Numbered from the stretch's first letter, positions 16,792 to 25,111 are shown. The stretch: 64,000 nucleotides of DNA from Streptomyces sp. NBC_01264 (GCF_026340675.1 NZ_JAPEOX010000004.1:186001-250000); one strand, 5' to 3'. Program-made: numbers and translations. Notes: generated from the letters alone by a model not told the origin.

Positions 16792-17556
16792 ATGCACATC
16801 GCGCTCCTAGCGGCCCACCTAGGCCGCGCACCACCCCGCCCCCGATCACCAGGAGCCCGTGTGACCCCCTCTTCCACCGAGCCGCGCACCGTCGTTCACC
16901 AGATCCTCGCCGAGTACCGCGAGATGGCCGCCCGCCACCGCATCGCCCTCAACGCGTTCAGCGACGTCGAGGGCGTCATGGAAGGCGAGTGGGACGACTA
17001 CGAGGAAACCCGCCGCGTGCAGGCGCTGGAGGCCGACGAGAAGCTCGACGGCTTCATCGACCGGCTCACCGAGGCCTTCGGGCTTCCCCAGGACCGGCCC
17101 GTTGCCGTACTCGGCGCCAACGGCGCCCAGTTCGACGTCACGCCCGGCCAGCTCGACGACACCGCCCGCGACGCGTTCAACAACGGGCAGTGCCACGCCC
17201 TCGCCCGCGCTCTCGCTCAGGAGACCGGCTGGCAGACGGCCGCGTTCATCGACCCCGAGTGCGACGACGACTACGACAACTGCGGCCTCGGCAACCACGT
17301 CGCGGACGGCGTGTGCATCTGCCAGATCGCCCACGTCGTCGCGGTGCGGCCCGACGGCCACCTCGTCGACATCGACGGCGCCACCGACCCGCAGCTCGTC
17401 CACGACAGCCCCCTGTACGACCTGACGCCCATGACGGACGCCATGTGGCGCATGATCGAGTCCTCTCCCGCCTGGCGGGAGGCGGACACGGCCGTCGCGC
17501 GGACCTTCGTGCAGCCCCTCCTCGCCACGCTCAACACGGCGGAGGTGGCCGCCTGA
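16792..17556 (+). CDS. Putative Cys-His-Asp (papain/transglutaminase-like) protein
   Basis: 254 residues from ATG 16792, which has GGAGG 6 nt upstream. GTG 16861 with AGGAG is a close alternative and would remove a low-complexity start. A helical first half ends near 120. It is followed by NNGQCHALARALAQETGW, then IAHVVAVRPDGHLVDIDGA. This Cys, His, Asp order and spacing resembles the active sites of papain-like or transglutaminase-like enzymes. The activity is not established. It overlaps the next gene by 1 bp. Confidence 0.6.
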   Translation: MHIALLAAHLGRAPPRPRSPGARVTPSSTEPRTVVHQILAEYREMAARHRIALNAFSDVEGVMEGEWDDYEETRRVQALEADEKLDGFIDRLTEAFGLPQDRPVAVLGANGAQFDVTPGQLDDTARDAFNNGQCHALARALAQETGWQTAAFIDPECDDDYDNCGLGNHVADGVCICQIAHVVAVRPDGHLVDIDGATDPQLVHDSPLYDLTPMTDAMWRMIESSPAWREADTAVARTFVQPLLATLNTAEVAA

Positions 17557-17858
17557 TGGCCCGCCGTATCGCCGCCGCCCTCCGGGACCGCCTCGTGCGC
17601 CTCCTGATCTCCGTCACCGACCGCGCCGCGGCCCGCTCCCGCGTCCCCAACCCGATGGCGGGCATGCGGGTCGTCCTCACCCAGCTCGCCGACCAGGACC
17701 TCTCCGGCGGCGACATGATCGAGGAACTCAACTGGCGCTTGGGCGCGCTCGGCTTCACCTGGCCCGACGGCCTCTGCGACGACTGCAACGGCCCCCTGAC
17801 CACCGACGAGTCCGGCCTGTGCACGGCCTGCTCCCCCTGCCCGTCCGCGCTCGCCTAA
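17556..17858 (+). CDS. Small zinc-ribbon protein
   Basis: A 100-residue protein whose ATG overlaps the previous TGA by one base. A basic amphipathic N-terminus and a helical middle (MAGMRVVLTQLADQDLSGGDMIEELNWRLGALGF) are followed by CDDCNGPLTTDESGLCTAC, a classic two-CxxC zinc ribbon. The coupling to 16792 suggests a joint role. Confidence 0.6.
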   Translation: MARRIAAALRDRLVRLLISVTDRAAARSRVPNPMAGMRVVLTQLADQDLSGGDMIEELNWRLGALGFTWPDGLCDDCNGPLTTDESGLCTACSPCPSALA

Positions 17859-17879
17859 CCGAACACCAGAAGGAGAACG

Positions 17880-18179
17880 ATGCCGACCACCTACGGGCTG
17901 ACCGACACCCAGAAGCGGGAGAGGCGTGCCGCCGGGTGCGACTCGTACGCCTACACCAACCGGCGCGGCGCGTGCCCCGGGGCCGCCACCAGGCTGCTGA
18001 CCGTCACGTTCGCCGAGCGCCGCACCCAGCGGATGCGGCTGTGCGACCACCACGCCGCCGGTGTGCACGAGGACCTGGCCGACCCTCTGTTCGCGTACCT
18101 CCGCCACACCGGGGTCTCCGAAGCCCCGATCGGCCCTCCCGGCCCCCAGCCCGGACCCGCGCGTACGACGGACCGCTGA
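17880..18179 (+). CDS. Small Cys/His protein
   Basis: A 99-residue protein with ATG 17880 behind AGAAGGAGAACG. Cysteines at about 20 and 32 and the cluster LCDHHAAGVHED suggest a small zinc-binding fold. The C-terminus is Pro-rich. It is not recognised. The following 190 bp carry the strongest promoter of the accessory regulon. Confidence 0.6.
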   Translation: MPTTYGLTDTQKRERRAAGCDSYAYTNRRGACPGAATRLLTVTFAERRTQRMRLCDHHAAGVHEDLADPLFAYLRHTGVSEAPIGPPGPQPGPARTTDR

Positions 18180-18264
18180 CCCCTTCCCGGCCGCTCCCGA
18201 GTGACGCCGCAGCGCAGAGCGCCCCCGGCCGGCCAACGTGAGGGCGGGTTCCACCCCATCAATA

Positions 18265-18318
18265 TTGACGCGTATAACTTGCCTCCGTGCCTCATTGGCG
18301 GTAAACTTATACGCATAG
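18265..18318 (+). promoter_or_regulatory. Accessory-regulon promoter flanked by two operators, site 5
   Basis: TTGACGCGTATAACTT (18265-18280) runs into the -35 TTGCCT (18279-18284). After exactly 17 nt the -10 TAAACT (18302-18307) runs into the inverted copy AAACTTATACGCATAG (18303-18318). GCGTATAA and TTATACGC therefore face each other across the promoter. A repressor bound to both could close it by looping or by steric block. Confidence 0.7.
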
Positions 18319-18369
18319 AAGGGGGTTCGGGCCCGCCCTCAACGCGTACGTGCAACCAGGAGGACACCC

Positions 18370-18834
18370 ATTACCGACACCGTGGTCGAGCAGGTTCTCA
18401 AGGCCGCAACCGAGCAGCAGGAGGACGTCGTACGCGAGGTCTTCCGCGCGGCCGGCCTGCTGTGGCAGTGCAAGGGGCGCGACTGCCTCTTCGACAACTC
18501 CCCCTCACAGCAGCTGTGCACCGAGTGCGGGCGCCAGCGCAACGGACGCCGCGTCGACGACGACGTCCCCGTCTCCGCTCACCCGGACGACTTCGAGAAC
18601 CTCCGCGCGCAGCTCAAGAAGTACTTCCGCCGCACCGGCACGAGCCTGCCCGACGCGGTGACCTTCGAGCTCAACTTCGCGAACGAGTGGCGCTGTGACG
18701 ATGCCACCTTCCACTTCGGCGCCCGCACCGAGACCCACGACTTCGACGATGACGACGAGGTGGGCACGGCCCTCGACGGCCTCGGCCGGGCCTGGGACGG
18801 CGGCGAGGACCTGCGCGTCGCCCTGTACCGCTGA
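18370..18834 (+). CDS. Zinc-ribbon protein, possible ATT start codon
   Basis: AGGAGG stands 6 nt before ATT 18370, the ideal spacing. The first conventional in-frame start, GTG 18382, is 18 nt away and lacks its own site. Using ATT gives 154 residues, beginning with TDTVVEQV. The protein has a helical N-terminus, a CKGRDCLFDN ... CTECGRQR zinc ribbon (about 38-60) and an acidic C-terminal domain ending in GEDLRVALYR. Function is unknown. It is transcribed from the doubly operator-flanked promoter just upstream. Confidence 0.65.
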   Translation: MTDTVVEQVLKAATEQQEDVVREVFRAAGLLWQCKGRDCLFDNSPSQQLCTECGRQRNGRRVDDDVPVSAHPDDFENLRAQLKKYFRRTGTSLPDAVTFELNFANEWRCDDATFHFGARTETHDFDDDDEVGTALDGLGRAWDGGEDLRVALYR

Positions 18835-18852
18835 CCCCCGGGAGTACCGACC

Positions 18853-19317
18853 ATGACCACCTCCACGACGGCCGGCCCCCGCGTGCCGGCGCCGACCAGT
18901 CACCAGCGCGAATGGATGCTCACCGCGCTGCGCCATCCCGACCGGGAGCTCCCCGCAGGGGTCAGCTCCCGCTCGCTGGTCCTCATGCGTGAGCGCAAGT
19001 GGATCGAGCCCCTCCCGGTCAGGCCCGGCACGTCCGGCCCCTGGGACCGGCTCACCAGCCGGGGCAACCTCGCCCTGCTGAGCATTCCCAAGGCCAACGC
19101 CCTGATGAGCGTGCTGACCTCTCCCGAAGAGGGCCGGATCGACGCCAACACCTCGGCGCGGACGATGAGCTCCCTCGTGCGCGAAGGCCTCGTCACGATG
19201 CTCCCCGAGGGCGGCACGCAGGCCACGGGCGAGGAACAGCACGCCTACATCACCAACCTCGGCCGCCGGCTCGTCGGTCTGCCCGAGGTGGACGAGAATC
19301 CCGCCCCCCAGTCCTGA
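18853..19317 (+). CDS. Winged-helix-like protein
   Basis: A 154-residue protein 18 bp after the previous stop. Repeated short helices and the pattern NTSARTMSSLVREGLVTMLPEGG ... HAYITNLGRRLVGL (about 95-145) look like a winged helix with a beta wing. It probably binds DNA or another protein. It appears to be in the same transcript as 18370 and 19367. Confidence 0.55.
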   Translation: MTTSTTAGPRVPAPTSHQREWMLTALRHPDRELPAGVSSRSLVLMRERKWIEPLPVRPGTSGPWDRLTSRGNLALLSIPKANALMSVLTSPEEGRIDANTSARTMSSLVREGLVTMLPEGGTQATGEEQHAYITNLGRRLVGLPEVDENPAPQS

Positions 19318-19366
19318 CCCCCACCGGGCGCCGCCGCCGGCCCCATCCACCTCTCGAGGACCTGCC

Positions 19367-20644
19367 GTGGACATCACCACCCGCCTGCACCTGCTGGAGC
19401 TCATCCGGCTCGGCGAAGCCGCCGACGCCGCGCACCGCTCTGCCGGCAACGCCGTGCGCAAGGCCACCGCCGAACGGCGCCGCGCCCTGGCCGAACTGCG
19501 CCGCCGGCGCCGCCAGCTCGACGACGACGCCGCCGAGCGCACGGACACCGAACGGGCCCTTCGCGATGCCGAGGACGCCGTCGAGCAGTGCGAGAGGCGC
19601 AGGAGCGCCGGCGCGGCGAAGTGGCAGCGCACGTTCACGGGAACCCGTCGGGCCGACGCCCGGCTCGGCGAGCAGGTGGCCTGCCGTGCCGGCCGGCACG
19701 GATCGGCTGAGCCGCGCAGGAGGGCCGGGCGCGCCCGGCTGGCCGCCGACATCCTGGGCGAGTTCCTCGCCATGCCACTGGAGCTCGTCGAGACGGCCCA
19801 CGCCATCCTCGTGCAGAGCAGCGCTGGCAAGGACTCGGTGGTCATGCTGCACCGCGTGGTGCAGTGGGCGAAGGCAGCCGGCTGTCTGGACAAGGTTGTC
19901 GTCGTGCACGCCGACATCGGTGAGGAAGCGGAGTGGCCCGGCGTCCGGGAGCTCGCGCAGCAGCAGGCCGAGCGCTACGGACTGCGCTTCGTCGTCGTCA
20001 AGGCCGACATCGGGTTCCTCGGGATGGTCGAGCGGCGCGGGCTGTGGCCCGACGCCCAGAACCGGCTGTGCACCTCCACCCTCAAGCGCGACGAGGCCGC
20101 CAAGTTCTTCACCCAGATCGTCGACGAACTCGGCCTCAGCGAGCAGGCGGTCATCCTCAACTGCTTGGGGATCCGGGCCGCCGAGTCGCCCTCACGCCGC
20201 AAGAAGCACGAGCTGGCCATCGATCACCGTGCCAGCAACGGGCGGCGTCTCGTTCTGACATGGCACCCGGTGTTCCACCTCTCGGAAACCGAAATCTGGC
20301 AGGAGATCACGGACGCCGCGCTCGCCTACCACCCCGTCTACGACACCCTTATCCCCCGCCTCAGCTGCATCTTCTGCGTCCTGGCGGGATTCGACGTCCT
20401 CGTACGGGCCGTACGGCTGTGCTGGGTTCTCGGCCTCCCCACGCCCCAGACGTACCTCGACCTCGAGTCCCGGATCGGCCACCGCTTCAAGGACAAGTTC
20501 AGCCTCGCCGAGGTCGTTGAGGAAGCCGCCCGTCGCGAGCAGGCCGAAGGCCCCCTGATCTGGCGCCGGGGCGACGCGATCCGTCACTACCTCGGGGACG
20601 ACGCCGCCACCGCCTACCTGACGCATCTGGCACTCGCCGCCTGA
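19367..20644 (+). CDS. PAPS-reductase-like PP-loop protein with Arg-rich N-terminus
   Basis: A 425-residue protein with GTG 19367 behind GAGGAC. Residues 20-85 are very rich in Arg/Ala/Glu and likely coiled coil. The catalytic domain starts near 130: the PP-loop SSAGKDS at about 150-156, the adenylate-binding pattern VVVVHADIGEEAEW, NRLCTSTLKRD near 230 and LSCIFCVLAG near 332. This is the phage/plasmid group of the PAPS reductase/DndC superfamily. Members activate sulfate or use ATP for sulfur or nucleobase chemistry. The Cys residues could hold an Fe-S cluster as in DndC. No dnd partners are visible, so DNA phosphorothioation is not supported. Confidence 0.75.
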   Translation: MDITTRLHLLELIRLGEAADAAHRSAGNAVRKATAERRRALAELRRRRRQLDDDAAERTDTERALRDAEDAVEQCERRRSAGAAKWQRTFTGTRRADARLGEQVACRAGRHGSAEPRRRAGRARLAADILGEFLAMPLELVETAHAILVQSSAGKDSVVMLHRVVQWAKAAGCLDKVVVVHADIGEEAEWPGVRELAQQQAERYGLRFVVVKADIGFLGMVERRGLWPDAQNRLCTSTLKRDEAAKFFTQIVDELGLSEQAVILNCLGIRAAESPSRRKKHELAIDHRASNGRRLVLTWHPVFHLSETEIWQEITDAALAYHPVYDTLIPRLSCIFCVLAGFDVLVRAVRLCWVLGLPTPQTYLDLESRIGHRFKDKFSLAEVVEEAARREQAEGPLIWRRGDAIRHYLGDDAATAYLTHLALAA

Positions 20645-20668
20645 AGGGCGCATCCGAAGGAGTCCACC

Positions 20669-20839
20669 ATGCCCAGCACGACGCCCCCGAGCGCCTGCCG
20701 GCACTGCGGCATCGACCACCACGAGCACATGCAGCGGTGGACCAGCGCCGCTGGCTGGCACCAGTGGACCCAGCCCACCCAGCAGCAGGTCAAGCAGCGC
20801 ATGACGGTGCGACGCAAGGGCCGCACCACGTCCCGCTGA
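20669..20839 (+). CDS. Very small Cys/His protein
   Basis: A 56-residue protein with GAAGGAG 7 nt before ATG 20669. CRHCGIDHHEHMQRW supplies a C-x2-C-x3-H-H-x-H metal-binding cluster near residues 10-20. The C-terminus is basic (RMTVRRKGRTTSR). Clear third-position G/C bias and an ideal ribosome site support it as a gene. Confidence 0.65.
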   Translation: MPSTTPPSACRHCGIDHHEHMQRWTSAAGWHQWTQPTQQQVKQRMTVRRKGRTTSR

Positions 20840-20896
20840 CCCGCCCCGCCGCCTCAAGTCACCCCGCACCCATGCCCCCTGCCGGAAGGCTCGTGA

Positions 20897-21358
20897 ATGA
20901 CCCTCGCCCTCGCCCCCGCACCGGCCCCCACGCCGGGCGCCCTGCTCCCGCTCGTCGGCACCTCGGACTTCGACGCCGAACTGGGCCGGCTCCTCGACAC
21001 GCTCGACGCGGCGCAGCTGTTCGCCGTCGAGTCGATGTGCCTCCGGCGCCAGAGCGCGAAGTACACGGCACGGCTGCTCACCGTGCTGCGCCGGCGCGCC
21101 CGCCAGATCGTCGCCGAGGGAGAGACCGACTCGCGCTGGCCGGTCGTGGCCGTCACCTTCGGCACCTGGGACTGGGACAACGGCATCTTCTGGAAGGAGT
21201 ACGAGGTCGCGCTCCGGCACCTGGACGGGACGGTCAGCCGCGTCGACCTCGGCTACGACGACGTCTCCGGGCTGCTCGCCGACCTTGCCGGGACCGACCG
21301 GCCTGACCACGGCGACCGCCTGACCGTCGACCTGCGCACCGGAACCGTCCTCCAGTGA
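20897..21358 (+). CDS. Hypothetical protein
   Basis: A 153-residue protein with ATG 20897 behind GGAAGG. It has a helical first half (FDAELGRLLDTLDAAQLFAVESMCLRRQSAKYTARLLTVLRRRARQIV) and a beta-rich second half (VVAVTFGTWDWDNGIFWKEYEVALRHLDGTVSRVDLGYDDV). The next gene overlaps by 4 bp (GTGA). The family is unknown. Confidence 0.6.
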   Translation: MTLALAPAPAPTPGALLPLVGTSDFDAELGRLLDTLDAAQLFAVESMCLRRQSAKYTARLLTVLRRRARQIVAEGETDSRWPVVAVTFGTWDWDNGIFWKEYEVALRHLDGTVSRVDLGYDDVSGLLADLAGTDRPDHGDRLTVDLRTGTVLQ

Positions 21359-21741
21359 CGGCACACCTCCCCGCGCAGCCCTCCCCTTCCGCCCGGCCGG
21401 TGCCACCCGCCTGGGGTGCGCGCGGGCGCCGGCGTACGACCACGGTGCGCTTCGGAAGCGCCCATCTGCGCGTACGGGTGAAGGACGGCCAGGTGCTGTG
21501 GTTCGTCCGCGACGTCGGCTCCGCCGTCGGCTTCCGCCCGCCGCCCACGGCTTCCGCTGTCCCCAAGGTCCTGATGGCCACCGCTGAGCTGTGGTCCCTG
21601 ATGGCGGCGAGCGGGTACCAGCCGCCCGCCGCGTTCTCCGCCTGGGCCGCCGAAGTGGTCCAGCAACTGGTCCGCCCCCGTACCGCCGTCGCGCTGCGCG
21701 CTGTTGCGGCAGCTCCCCCGGGCTCGCGCGGCCCGGTCTGA
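21355..21741 (+). CDS. Bro-N-like (antirepressor-type) protein
   Basis: A 128-residue protein with GTG 21355 overlapping the previous stop. The stretch TTTVRFGSAHLRVRVKDGQVLWFVRDVGSAVGF (given here only as a residue range, about 28-60) has the strand-strand-helix pattern of the Bro-N domain of phage antirepressors: a short strand, an aromatic-Val turn and then DVG-x-A-x-GF. The rest is helical. Bro-N proteins bind DNA or a repressor. The assignment is by pattern only. Confidence 0.45.
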   Translation: MTAHLPAQPSPSARPVPPAWGARGRRRTTTVRFGSAHLRVRVKDGQVLWFVRDVGSAVGFRPPPTASAVPKVLMATAELWSLMAASGYQPPAAFSAWAAEVVQQLVRPRTAVALRAVAAAPPGSRGPV

Positions 21742-21938
21742 CCCTCTCCCCGCCTCCTGCGTCCCGCACCCAGACCCCCACCAAGCCGTGCGTCCGCCGT
21801 GGCAGGGACGTAGGTCGCCCAGGAGGTTCCGGTCGAGCCGATGGGGGCGTCCGCGGCCGTCGAGGTCGAAGGGGGCGCCGCCGAGATAGCCGCGTCTGCT
21901 GCGCCCAGGTGTGGCCGGAGCGCCCACCCTGGCGAGCA

Positions 21939-21980
21939 TGACGCGTAAAACTTGACATCATGTCCCTATGCGGGTAAATT
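21939..21980 (+). promoter_or_regulatory. Accessory-regulon operator and promoter, site 6
   Basis: TGACGCGTAAAACTT (21939-21953) overlaps a perfect -35 TTGACA (21952-21957), followed after 17 nt by TAAATT (21975-21980). It is the best match to a housekeeping promoter in the window. The remaining sequence between 21742 and 22142 shows nothing else I can support. Confidence 0.75.
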
Positions 21981-22142
21981 AGTGATTGTTGGCGTGCGGG
22001 GCAGACGCCTCACCGGCCGCCATCAACCAGCCGGGCCCAGTCGTGATCACCACCTTCCGACCCCGCTTCCTGCGCCGGAGGCGACTTTGAAGACCGCCCT
22101 CCCCGTGACCCGTTTCCAACGATCGAAGGAGAACCCCGCGAG

Positions 22143-22703
22143 ATGTACGACGAGAAGAACACGGTGGCTGTCGATGTCCGGGCGCTCGTGGTCGGCGGTC
22201 ACACCACCTTCGCCGACGTGGCCGCCGAAGAGCTGCTGCACCTGGAGGAGGACACCCTCGGGATGAAGGCCGGCCTGTGGTACACCGACGGCGGGACGTA
22301 CACCCTGGGCGCCCGCCAGGGCCGCCTGCGCGACCTGGCACCGGTGACGGACGAAGAGGCGGCCGAGCTCGTCGTCGACGGGGCCCCGATCCACGATGCC
22401 CGCCTGGCCCAGGACTGGACCTGCGCATTTCCCGCCCTGGTGGTCGGTCTCAGCCTGGGCGAACTCCGCGCGGCGCTCGCGAATATCGACCTCCCCGACG
22501 AGGCGATCGTCGCGATCCGTTCGGCCGAATTCCCCCGCCAGGGCGCCGGATCGCCCGCTTCCCCTCGCGTGGAGGCCGGTTACTACCGGCCGGACCCGGC
22601 CCGTGCCTCGTCCGGCGAGGCCTTCGGCGGCCCGATCGACTCCGACGAGGACGGAACGATCCCCGCGCACCTTCCCGCACTGGTCCTCCGCCCTACGCAC
22701 TGA
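22143..22703 (+). CDS. Hypothetical acidic protein
   Basis: A 186-residue acidic protein with ATG 22143 behind AAGGAG. It has no membrane segment. The motif AFPALVVGLSLGELRAALANIDLPDEAIVAIRSAEF marks a helical middle part. A flexible Pro/Gly-rich tail follows. Transcription from the strong operator-controlled promoter at 21952 leaves a leader of about 155 nt. Confidence 0.65.
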   Translation: MYDEKNTVAVDVRALVVGGHTTFADVAAEELLHLEEDTLGMKAGLWYTDGGTYTLGARQGRLRDLAPVTDEEAAELVVDGAPIHDARLAQDWTCAFPALVVGLSLGELRAALANIDLPDEAIVAIRSAEFPRQGAGSPASPRVEAGYYRPDPARASSGEAFGGPIDSDEDGTIPAHLPALVLRPTH

Positions 22704-22788
22704 CCCCGTCGGCCTCCCCCCACCTGCACGACCGCAGGGTCCGGACCTGCCTCCCGCCTCGGCCCGCGGACCACGAAGGAGATACCTG

Positions 22789-23277
22789 ATGACCAGCACA
22801 CCGCGATCCGGCAGCCGTACGACGACCGCAACCTGCCGGACGACCACCCGCCCTCGCCTCACCGCCGACGGCACAGCCGAAGCGGCTTCCCAGTCCGATG
22901 CCCCCCACACCGGGCAGGCCGCGACGGACCCGGACTCCCTCGTTCGCGAACTCGCAGACCTGCGAGGACGGTTCGAGGACGGCTACACCGCCGAGGACGT
23001 GCGGGCTGTCTTCGGGCGGATCAGCGACGCGGGCGGACCGTACCTGGTCTGCCTCTGGGACTACGCCGACGAATTCGGGTTCGGCGGTAACTCCGAGTTC
23101 TTCGCCGAGGACGACGCCGGGAACTTCTTCGAGGTCACGCCGGACATCCACCGCTGGCTCAGTGGGGAGCAGGAGGTGCCCGGAGCAGTGAGCACCTGGG
23201 TGTGCTCGCCCGTCACGAAGCCGTTCACGTTCGCAGTCAGCGACGACTTCCACAACTACGCGCGCTCCGGCAGCTGA
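22789..23277 (+). CDS. Hypothetical protein
   Basis: 162 residues from ATG 22789, chosen for GAAGGAGA upstream. The first 50 residues are Thr/Arg-rich and disordered. The folded part (SLVRELADLRGRFEDGYTAEDVRAVF ... YLVCLWDYADEFGFGGNSEFFAEDDAGNFFEVTPDIHRWL) is acidic and aromatic. No family is recognised. It is probably in one transcript with 22143 and 23363. Confidence 0.6.
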   Translation: MTSTPRSGSRTTTATCRTTTRPRLTADGTAEAASQSDAPHTGQAATDPDSLVRELADLRGRFEDGYTAEDVRAVFGRISDAGGPYLVCLWDYADEFGFGGNSEFFAEDDAGNFFEVTPDIHRWLSGEQEVPGAVSTWVCSPVTKPFTFAVSDDFHNYARSGS

Positions 23278-23362
23278 CCGGCCCCGCACCCGGCCTGGGG
23301 GCGCCCTCACCTACGCACCCGGGCAGCACGTAGTGAACCACTTCGACCGTTGGAGGGATCCC

Positions 23363-25111
23363 ATGTCCGAGAACAGCGTCACCGCGGGTCGCAGGACCCT
23401 GCCGGCGCAGGTGTACGTCGAGGCCGCCGCGCGGGCCGCCGGCCTCGCGGTCGCTGCGGCCGACACCGCGATGCACGCCGTGTCCCGCGCGGTGGCACGC
23501 GAGGCCTCGCAGCTGGAGGTCGCGATGCACGCGGCCCACCACGAGGCGCAGGAGGCCGAGCGGTTCGCCCGGTGGGCCGGCGAATGGGAGGCCGACGGAA
23601 TATCGGTGGCCACCCTTGCGAACTACGCCGCGCGAGCGGTCGACGCGGCCGTACGCGCCCAGGCCGCGGCGGGCACCGAGACGACCGCGGCGCCGCTGCG
23701 AGCGGAGCTGGAGCGCCCACTCACCGAGCAGGAGCGCGCTGAGAAGGAACGCGCCGCCCGGCGGGAGAAGGCTTGCGAGGAGGATGAGGCCCGGGCCGCC
23801 ACCGGCATGGACGCCGACAACCGCAATCAGACCTTCATGAACCGCCATTTCGCCGAGCAGTACGTCTCGGAACTCGGGTGGACAGCCGGGCACGTACGGG
23901 TGATGGAGTCCGCCGCGACCGGCCGCCTGTACTGGCGCAACGGCCAGGCCCGCCAGGCCCCGAAGCAGGATGTTCTGGACGGCGGCCGCCGACTCAGCCG
24001 CGTGCGGACACGGGCTCTGCACGCCGCCCGCTTCCTCACCGCCGTCCGCCGGGAAAGCGGCGCCCGTCTGCTCATCCTCAGCCCGCAGGGACGGGTCGCT
24101 CTGGAGCTGGCCCGCCTGTACCCGCAGGGTCTGTACGCCGACGACCGGAGCGCGTACGAGGCCCGGTACGCCCGCTGCGCCCGGTCGTGGATGTCCAGCG
24201 ACGGGAAGAAGGACGCCGCACGGCACCTTCCGCCCCTCGACCTCAGTGCGCTGCGGGCGTACCGGCGGCCGGTGACGCTGGCTGAGCAGGAGGCCCGCGC
24301 GCAGACGGAGGCGGACGGCCGGTGGGAGGACGATGGAGGCCCGTGCCCCGGCGTCCCCACGCCTCGCCCGGCCTCCATCGTTCCCGGCCCCGATTCGGCG
24401 GACGGGTTCCTCGTCGATCCCGCGCCCGCGGCGGCCACCGCGGAACTGCCGGACGCGCGGGTACCGGAGGCCGAACGGACCCTCCCTCGCCCCCGACCCC
24501 GCGCGCGGGCTGACGCTGGGCAGCGGGACCGGAGCGCCGTCTCCCCTTCCGTTATCCGCCGTCCGCAGCGCACGCTCACCGCCGAAGAGAAGCGTCGCGT
24601 GTGGGACATGGCGCTACTGAACCTGCACGGCGCCCTGATCATGGGCATCACCGATCCGGTGCCGAACCCCTCCGCGATGACCGAGGAGGAAGGCGCGTGG
24701 GTGCGCGAGCATGCGTGGCCCGGCTATTTCCACGAGATCGAACGCAAGTACGCTTTCGGATTCGCGCGCTGGGCCATGTGCGAGCGGGGTACCTGTTGGA
24801 ACTGCCTGGCCGGCAGGTGCGACCGGTGCGTCCACCGGCAGCGGGGCGGACCGCACGTCGACAACAACACCGACTGGGTTCACGGCCTCCGGGGCCGCTG
24901 CGTCGCCAAGGTCATCGTCCGGCCCGGTGGTGAGCCGTGCGTCTGGTGGTGCCGCTGCCCCTGCTCCAAGAACGCCGCGGCGCCCGCCGCGCAGCCGTCA
25001 GCGGGCCCGGTGCGCGAGCCGGACGACGCCGCGGGCCTCGCGCCGGCCCCCGAGGCCGCGTTGGACGCCGACGCCCCGAAGGCGCGCGAGAGGCAGCAGG
25101 CTCTGTTCTGA
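23363..25111 (+). CDS. Large protein with C-terminal cysteine-rich domain (DUF6248-like)
   Basis: 582 residues from ATG 23363 behind GGAGGG. The first 150 residues are Ala/Arg/Glu-rich and helical. A middle domain (about 160-310) includes FAEQYVSELGWTAGHVRVMESAATGRLYW. A disordered Pro/Ala linker (about 330-400) leads to a 120-residue domain with WVREHAWPGYFHEIERKYAFGFARWAMC ... GTCWNCLAGRCDRCVH ... CVWWCRCPC, which I recall as DUF6248-like. The many Cys residues probably bind zinc. It is the last plus-strand gene of the accessory block and converges on the GFA gene with 16 bp between stops. Confidence 0.6.
   Translation: MSENSVTAGRRTLPAQVYVEAAARAAGLAVAAADTAMHAVSRAVAREASQLEVAMHAAHHEAQEAERFARWAGEWEADGISVATLANYAARAVDAAVRAQAAAGTETTAAPLRAELERPLTEQERAEKERAARREKACEEDEARAATGMDADNRNQTFMNRHFAEQYVSELGWTAGHVRVMESAATGRLYWRNGQARQAPKQDVLDGGRRLSRVRTRALHAARFLTAVRRESGARLLILSPQGRVALELARLYPQGLYADDRSAYEARYARCARSWMSSDGKKDAARHLPPLDLSALRAYRRPVTLAEQEARAQTEADGRWEDDGGPCPGVPTPRPASIVPGPDSADGFLVDPAPAAATAELPDARVPEAERTLPRPRPRARADAGQRDRSAVSPSVIRRPQRTLTAEEKRRVWDMALLNLHGALIMGITDPVPNPSAMTEEEGAWVREHAWPGYFHEIERKYAFGFARWAMCERGTCWNCLAGRCDRCVHRQRGGPHVDNNTDWVHGLRGRCVAKVIVRPGGEPCVWWCRCPCSKNAAAPAAQPSAGPVREPDDAAGLAPAPEAALDADAPKARERQQALF

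Noticed and set aside
19367..20644. DndC and DNA phosphorothioation system
   Set aside because: Only the PP-loop protein is present; no dndA, B, D or E homologue was seen nearby.
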